From: Candidatus Intricatilinea gracilis
GTDB lineage: Bacteria > Pseudomonadota > Gammaproteobacteria > Burkholderiales > Burkholderiaceae_C
NCBI GenBank assembly: GCA_016702605.1
Contig: JADJDQ010000014.1
Span: 1 to 37,387, forward strand
Direction of reading: 5' to 3'
DNA: 37,387 bases
Part shown: positions 34,537 to 37,387 of the stretch, in pieces
How positions within the stretch are numbered: the first letter of the stretch is position 1
How the letters are laid out: the number at the start of each line of letters is the position of its first letter
Translations under genes and position numbers: made by a program
Notes under the pieces: generated by a model
Seen by the model: the letters and a program-made list of their open reading frames with translations, nothing else
Databases searched by the model: none
What the model was told of the DNA's origin: nothing

Positions 34537-35211
34537 ATGGCAGAACGCCCACCCCCGCCGCCCGAAGCCTCCGCGTCCGCCGCGCCCGATCCGGCGACTG
34601 CGCAACTGGATGGCGGTGGTGAGCCCGCCGCCTCCAGGCCCGCACCCGGGCGCGAGTCCGCAGCCGCGGCGCGTCGCGGTTTGCTGCGCCGACTGCTCAC
34701 GCCCCTGCGCACCGCCCTGGGCCTGCTGCTGGCGCTCGTCATCCTGTTCGAAGAATGGGGCTGGGCGCCGCTGCAACGCGCCATGGCCTGGATCGGCGCC
34801 CTGCCGGTGCTGCGCCAGATCGAACGCTGGATCGCCAGCCTGCCGCCCTACGGCGCGCTGGCGCTGTTCGTGTTGCCGTCGCTGGCGCTGCTGCCGATCA
34901 AGCTGCTGGCGCTGTGGCTCATCGGCCAGGGCCATGCCGGGTTAGGTCTCAGCGTGATCGTTGCCGCCAAGCTGGCCGGCACGGCCATCCTGGCGCGGCT
35001 GTTCGCGCTCACCCAGCCAGCGCTGATGCGACTGCCCTGGTTCGCCCGGATCTACACACGCTGGGTGGCGTTCAAGAATGAGCTGATCACCCGGGTGCGG
35101 GCTTCGGCCGGTTGGAAGTTGGCCCACGCCTGGGCTGAACAGGCCCGTGCACTGGCTCGCAGTCTGTCCCAGGCGGGCGCCCGGATCTGGCGCAACTGGC
35201 AAGGCGAGTGA
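34537..35211 (+). CDS. Uncharacterised membrane protein
   Basis: 224 residues from the ATG at 34537. A Pro/Ala-rich cytoplasmic start (about 55 residues) and RRGLLRRLL precede a hydrophobic helix (TALGLLLALVILFEEWGW); two more follow in ALALFVLPSLALLPIKLLALWLIG and GLSVIVAAKLAGTAILARLFAL. The C-terminus is basic and helical (AWAEQARALARSLSQAGARIW). I do not recognise a named family; similar proteins occur as hypothetical proteins in Burkholderiales. The next gene starts 32 bases later. Confidence 0.8.
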   Translation: MAERPPPPPEASASAAPDPATAQLDGGGEPAASRPAPGRESAAAARRGLLRRLLTPLRTALGLLLALVILFEEWGWAPLQRAMAWIGALPVLRQIERWIASLPPYGALALFVLPSLALLPIKLLALWLIGQGHAGLGLSVIVAAKLAGTAILARLFALTQPALMRLPWFARIYTRWVAFKNELITRVRASAGWKLAHAWAEQARALARSLSQAGARIWRNWQGE

Positions 35212-35243
35212 CACCAGGCGGCTCGACAGACTACCCATCCCCC

Positions 35244-36369
35244 ATGGCAGAACCCCTCAAGAACCAGTTCGGCGCCTCGGTGCCCACCACCATCGCGGCG
35301 ATGCTGCAGACCGTGTCGAGCGATTTCGACCGAGACGCCTTTCTGGCCGACGTGTTGCAGGGCTATGACGCACTCGAACTGATGCCTCGCGCCTGGCACA
35401 TCGCCCACGCGCTGCAACGTCACCTGCCTGCCGACTACGAAGCCGCACTGGCGCTGCTGATGCGCTCGGTGGCTGTGCCGGCCGAACACAAGGTCGGGTC
35501 GGGCATGACGAGTTTTCTCTTCTTGCCGCACTGCTGCTTCGTCGCGCACTACGGGCTGGATCACTTCGAGGCGTCGATGGCAGCGCAGCACGAACTCACG
35601 CAGCGTTTCACCGCCGAGTTCAGCATCCGCCCTTTCCTCGAACGGCACCAGCAAGCCACGCTGGCGCGGCTGGCCGAGTGGGCCCACGACCCCAGCTCCA
35701 CGTGCGCCGCCTGGTGGTGAAGGCACCCGCCCGCGCCTGCCTGGGCGCCGCGGTTGCGCGACTTCCAGCGCGACCCCAGCCCGTACTTGCGCTGCTCGAA
35801 CTGCTCAAGGACGACCCCGAGCTCTACGTGCGCCGCTCGGTGGCCAACAACCTCAACGACATCGGCAAGGACCATCCCGAGCTGCTGACCGCCACCGCGC
35901 GCCGCTGGCTGAACGGTGAGCCCGGCCGGCCCGCCAGCGACGAGCGCCGCTGGATCGTGCAACACGCGCTGCGTTCGGCCGTGAAACGCGGCGAGGCCGG
36001 TGCGCTGCAGGCGCTGGGTTTCGGCACGGCGGCCAAGGTCGGGTCACCAATGTCGACATCTCACCGCAGCGAGCAGCGATCGGCGGCAAGCTCACGATCG
36101 CCCTGGACCTCATCAACACTACCGCCCAGGCGCAGACGATCTGCGTGGATCTGCGTGTGCACTTCATCAAGGCCAACGGCGCGCCCAGCGCCAAGGTCTT
36201 CAAGCTGAAGAACGTCGACCTCGCGCCGCACGCCACCCAGCGCCTGGGCAAGACCATCTCGCTGGCCGAGATGACCACCCGCAAGCATTACCCCGGCGCC
36301 CACCTCGTCGAGCTGGTGCTCAACGGGCAGGTGCAGCGGCTGGGGGAGTTCGAGTTGGTGGCTGCTTGA
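35244..36369 (+). pseudogene. DNA alkylation repair (AlkD-like, HEAT-repeat) gene with five frame breaks
   Basis: The protein is read in four successive frame changes within 100 bases and a fifth later. Pieces: MAEPLKNQFGASVPTTIAAM to LAEWAHDPS; HVRRLV; EGTRPRLP; WAPRLRDFQRDPSP; VLALLELLKDDPELYVRRSV to FGTAAKVG; then VTNVDISPQ to the end. Restoring one base each near 35698, 35717, 35741, 35782 and 36041 gives one 376-residue frame, and 1126 + 5 bases is a multiple of three. ANNLNDIGKDHPEL is the family hallmark; AlkD-type proteins flip and remove alkylated bases. Every missing base can be put into a G or C run, so sequence error is a serious alternative to true decay. Confidence 0.85.
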
Positions 36370-36405
36370 GCTGCCCGGCACCGGACACAAGCCCTGGATG
36401 GCTTG

Positions 36406-36424
36406 AAAACACCTGGGGCCAGGT
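36406..36424 (-). terminator. Probable intrinsic terminator after the antitoxin-like gene
   Basis: On the minus strand ACCTGG-CC-CCAGGT (36424-36411) is followed by G and TTTT (36409-36406). It begins at the stop codon of the ribbon-helix-helix gene, so it would end the acyltransferase-antitoxin transcript. Confidence 0.55.
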
Positions 36425-36666
36425 CACAACGGCAACTCGTCACCCGGTAGCGGCGCCTGGTCCGGGCTGAGCGACAACCAGTCGTCGAACGCCTTCAGGT
36501 CGCCGCGGGCCTGACGTTCGGCGAAGTAGCTCTGCGTCTTGAGGGCCGACACCTTCTCGGCAATCGCCGCGACGAAGAACTGGTTCATCGACACCTGCTC
36601 TTCGGCGGCGACCAGGCGGGCGTAGTCCATCAGGGACTCAGGCAGGCGAAGGGCGTAGTTGGCCAT
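36424..36666 (-). CDS. Orphan ribbon-helix-helix antitoxin-like protein (HicB-family-like)
   Basis: 80 residues from the ATG at 36666, eight bases after GGAG. ANYALRLPESLMDYARLVAAEEQVSMNQFFVAAIAEKV is a ribbon-helix-helix: a beta strand, then two helices, as in proteins annotated as HicB-family antitoxins. The tail is acidic. It lies 11 bases after the acyltransferase gene on the same strand. No toxin gene is next to it: downstream is a terminator and the broken alkD-like gene. It may be a solitary regulator or the remains of a module. Confidence 0.8.
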   Translation of the reverse strand: MANYALRLPESLMDYARLVAAEEQVSMNQFFVAAIAEKVSALKTQSYFAERQARGDLKAFDDWLSLSPDQAPLPGDELPL

Positions 36667-36677
36667 CACGGTTTCTC

Positions 36678-37387
36678 CTATGCGTGGGCTGGTCGCTCGA
36701 GCAACCCCGCCACACGCCCCTGCAGCAGCTCGGGCGTCACCTCGGCGGGCGCCAGTGCCGGCCCCACGTTCAAGCCCACGCGCGAGAACAGCCCGCGGCG
36801 TAAGGGTTTCACCATGGCCTGGCCCCCTTCGATGCACGAGAAGGTCGAGCCCCAGAGGTTGTTCAGCGCCACCGGCAGCACCGGTGCCGGGCAACGTTCG
36901 AGGATCTTCATGATGCCGCCCTTGAAGGGCTGCAACTGGCCGTCGCGGGTGATGCCACCTTCGGGGAAGATACCGAGCAGATCACCTTCTTCGAGCACCT
37001 TGGCGGCTTCGGCGATGGCGCGTTCGTAGACCACCGGGTCATCCTTCTGCGGCGCGATCGGGATGGCCTTGCCGAGCTTGAACAACCAGCCGAGCACGGG
37101 CGTGGCGAAGATGCGATGGTCCATCACGAAGCGGATCGGCCGCGGGCTGGCGGCCATCAGCACGATGGCGTCGACATAACTCACGTGGTTGCAGGCGATG
37201 ACGGCCGCACCCTCGATCGGCAGATGGTGTTCGCCCTTGATGCGCAGGCGGTACACCGTGTGGGTGGCCATGAAGGCGATGAAACGCAGCAGGTATTCGG
37301 GCACCAGCAGGAAGATGTAGCCCGCCACCAGCACATTGGCCAGGCCGGTGAACAAGAACACCTGGGTGACGGTGAAGCCGGCCGACA
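36678..37387 (-). CDS. C-terminal acyltransferase part of an MFS-PlsC fusion (5' end outside window)
   Basis: The frame stays open to the window edge, so the start is missing. The first visible part, FTVTQVFLFTGLANVLVAGYI, is a membrane helix leading into LVPEYLLRFIAF, like the last helix of an MFS transporter. A PlsC acyltransferase domain follows: CNHVSYVDAIVLM (the NHxxxxD box, HVSYVD), FPEGGITRDG and PVALNNLW. The arrangement matches LplT-Aas-like fusions that flip lysophospholipids inward and re-acylate them. An internal GTG at 37361 could give a separate 227-residue protein, but the membrane helix argues against it. Confidence 0.85.
   Translation of the reverse strand, partial: SAGFTVTQVFLFTGLANVLVAGYIFLLVPEYLLRFIAFMATHTVYRLRIKGEHHLPIEGAAVIACNHVSYVDAIVLMAASPRPIRFVMDHRIFATPVLGWLFKLGKAIPIAPQKDDPVVYERAIAEAAKVLEEGDLLGIFPEGGITRDGQLQPFKGGIMKILERCPAPVLPVALNNLWGSTFSCIEGGQAMVKPLRRGLFSRVGLNVGPALAPAEVTPELLQGRVAGLLERPAHA

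Noticed and set aside
37359..37361. Separate acyltransferase gene starting at the GTG
   Set aside because: The open frame continues upstream to the window edge with an MFS-like membrane helix, so the GTG is probably internal.

Overview
The window is about two-thirds G+C and densely coded. Its gene content and order (short-form hisG, murA-hisG-hisD block, bolA-type gene next to an ABC-2 transporter, recG divergent from queA, NarL-type two-component pairs) fit a Burkholderiales betaproteobacterium of the Leptothrix/Sphaerotilus/Rubrivivax kind. That placement is inference from gene order and protein similarity; there is no rRNA gene here.

Layout, left to right. 1-2407 (+): the 3' end of a large multicopper oxidase, a SCO-cytochrome c fusion protein, then about 320 bases without a recognisable gene ending in a clear intrinsic terminator. 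2477-8185 (-): a chemotaxis operon, cheZ-cheY-cheA-mcp-cheW in transcription order; cheA carries a frameshift ten codons before its expected end. 8468-10451 (+): a NarL-type two-component pair whose kinase has an N-terminal receiver domain. 10459-18687 (-): murA-hisG-hisD, then a vapBC toxin-antitoxin module with its own operator, promoter and terminator, then hisC-hisB-hisH-hisA-hisF. 18839-21724 (-): ABC-2 transporter, a second vapBC-like module and a BolA-family gene. 21868-22656 (+): TetR regulator. 22741-25519 (-): recG preceded by a Doc/AbrB toxin-antitoxin module. 25587-32101 (+): queA and tgt, which normally sit side by side, separated here by a cytochrome c, a 7TM hybrid histidine kinase and a LuxR-type regulator (the last on the minus strand). 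32103-37387: LysR regulator, Tat/lipobox nitroreductase-like protein, small membrane protein, a DNA-alkylation-repair-like gene broken by five single-base deletions, an orphan ribbon-helix-helix antitoxin-like gene, and the C-terminal part of an MFS-acyltransferase fusion.

The most striking points are: (1) three 13-bp palindromes at exact 16-bp spacing over the promoter of the vapBC module inside the his operon; (2) three toxin-antitoxin modules in 11 kb, each wedged between housekeeping genes, one with its catalytic Glu changed to Gln; (3) a tRNA-guanine transglycosylase with a 38-residue Ala-rich insert inside its zinc site; (4) six frame breaks (one in cheA, five in the alkD-like gene), every one explained by loss of one base from a G or C run, which points to sequence error as much as gene decay; (5) a cytochrome c / 7TM hybrid kinase / response regulator cassette between queA and tgt, with a strong hairpin and a 10-bp-period operator-like repeat; (6) -10-like hexamers 6 to 9 bases before start codons, suggesting leaderless mRNAs. 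I saw no tRNA, rRNA, CRISPR array or insertion sequence.
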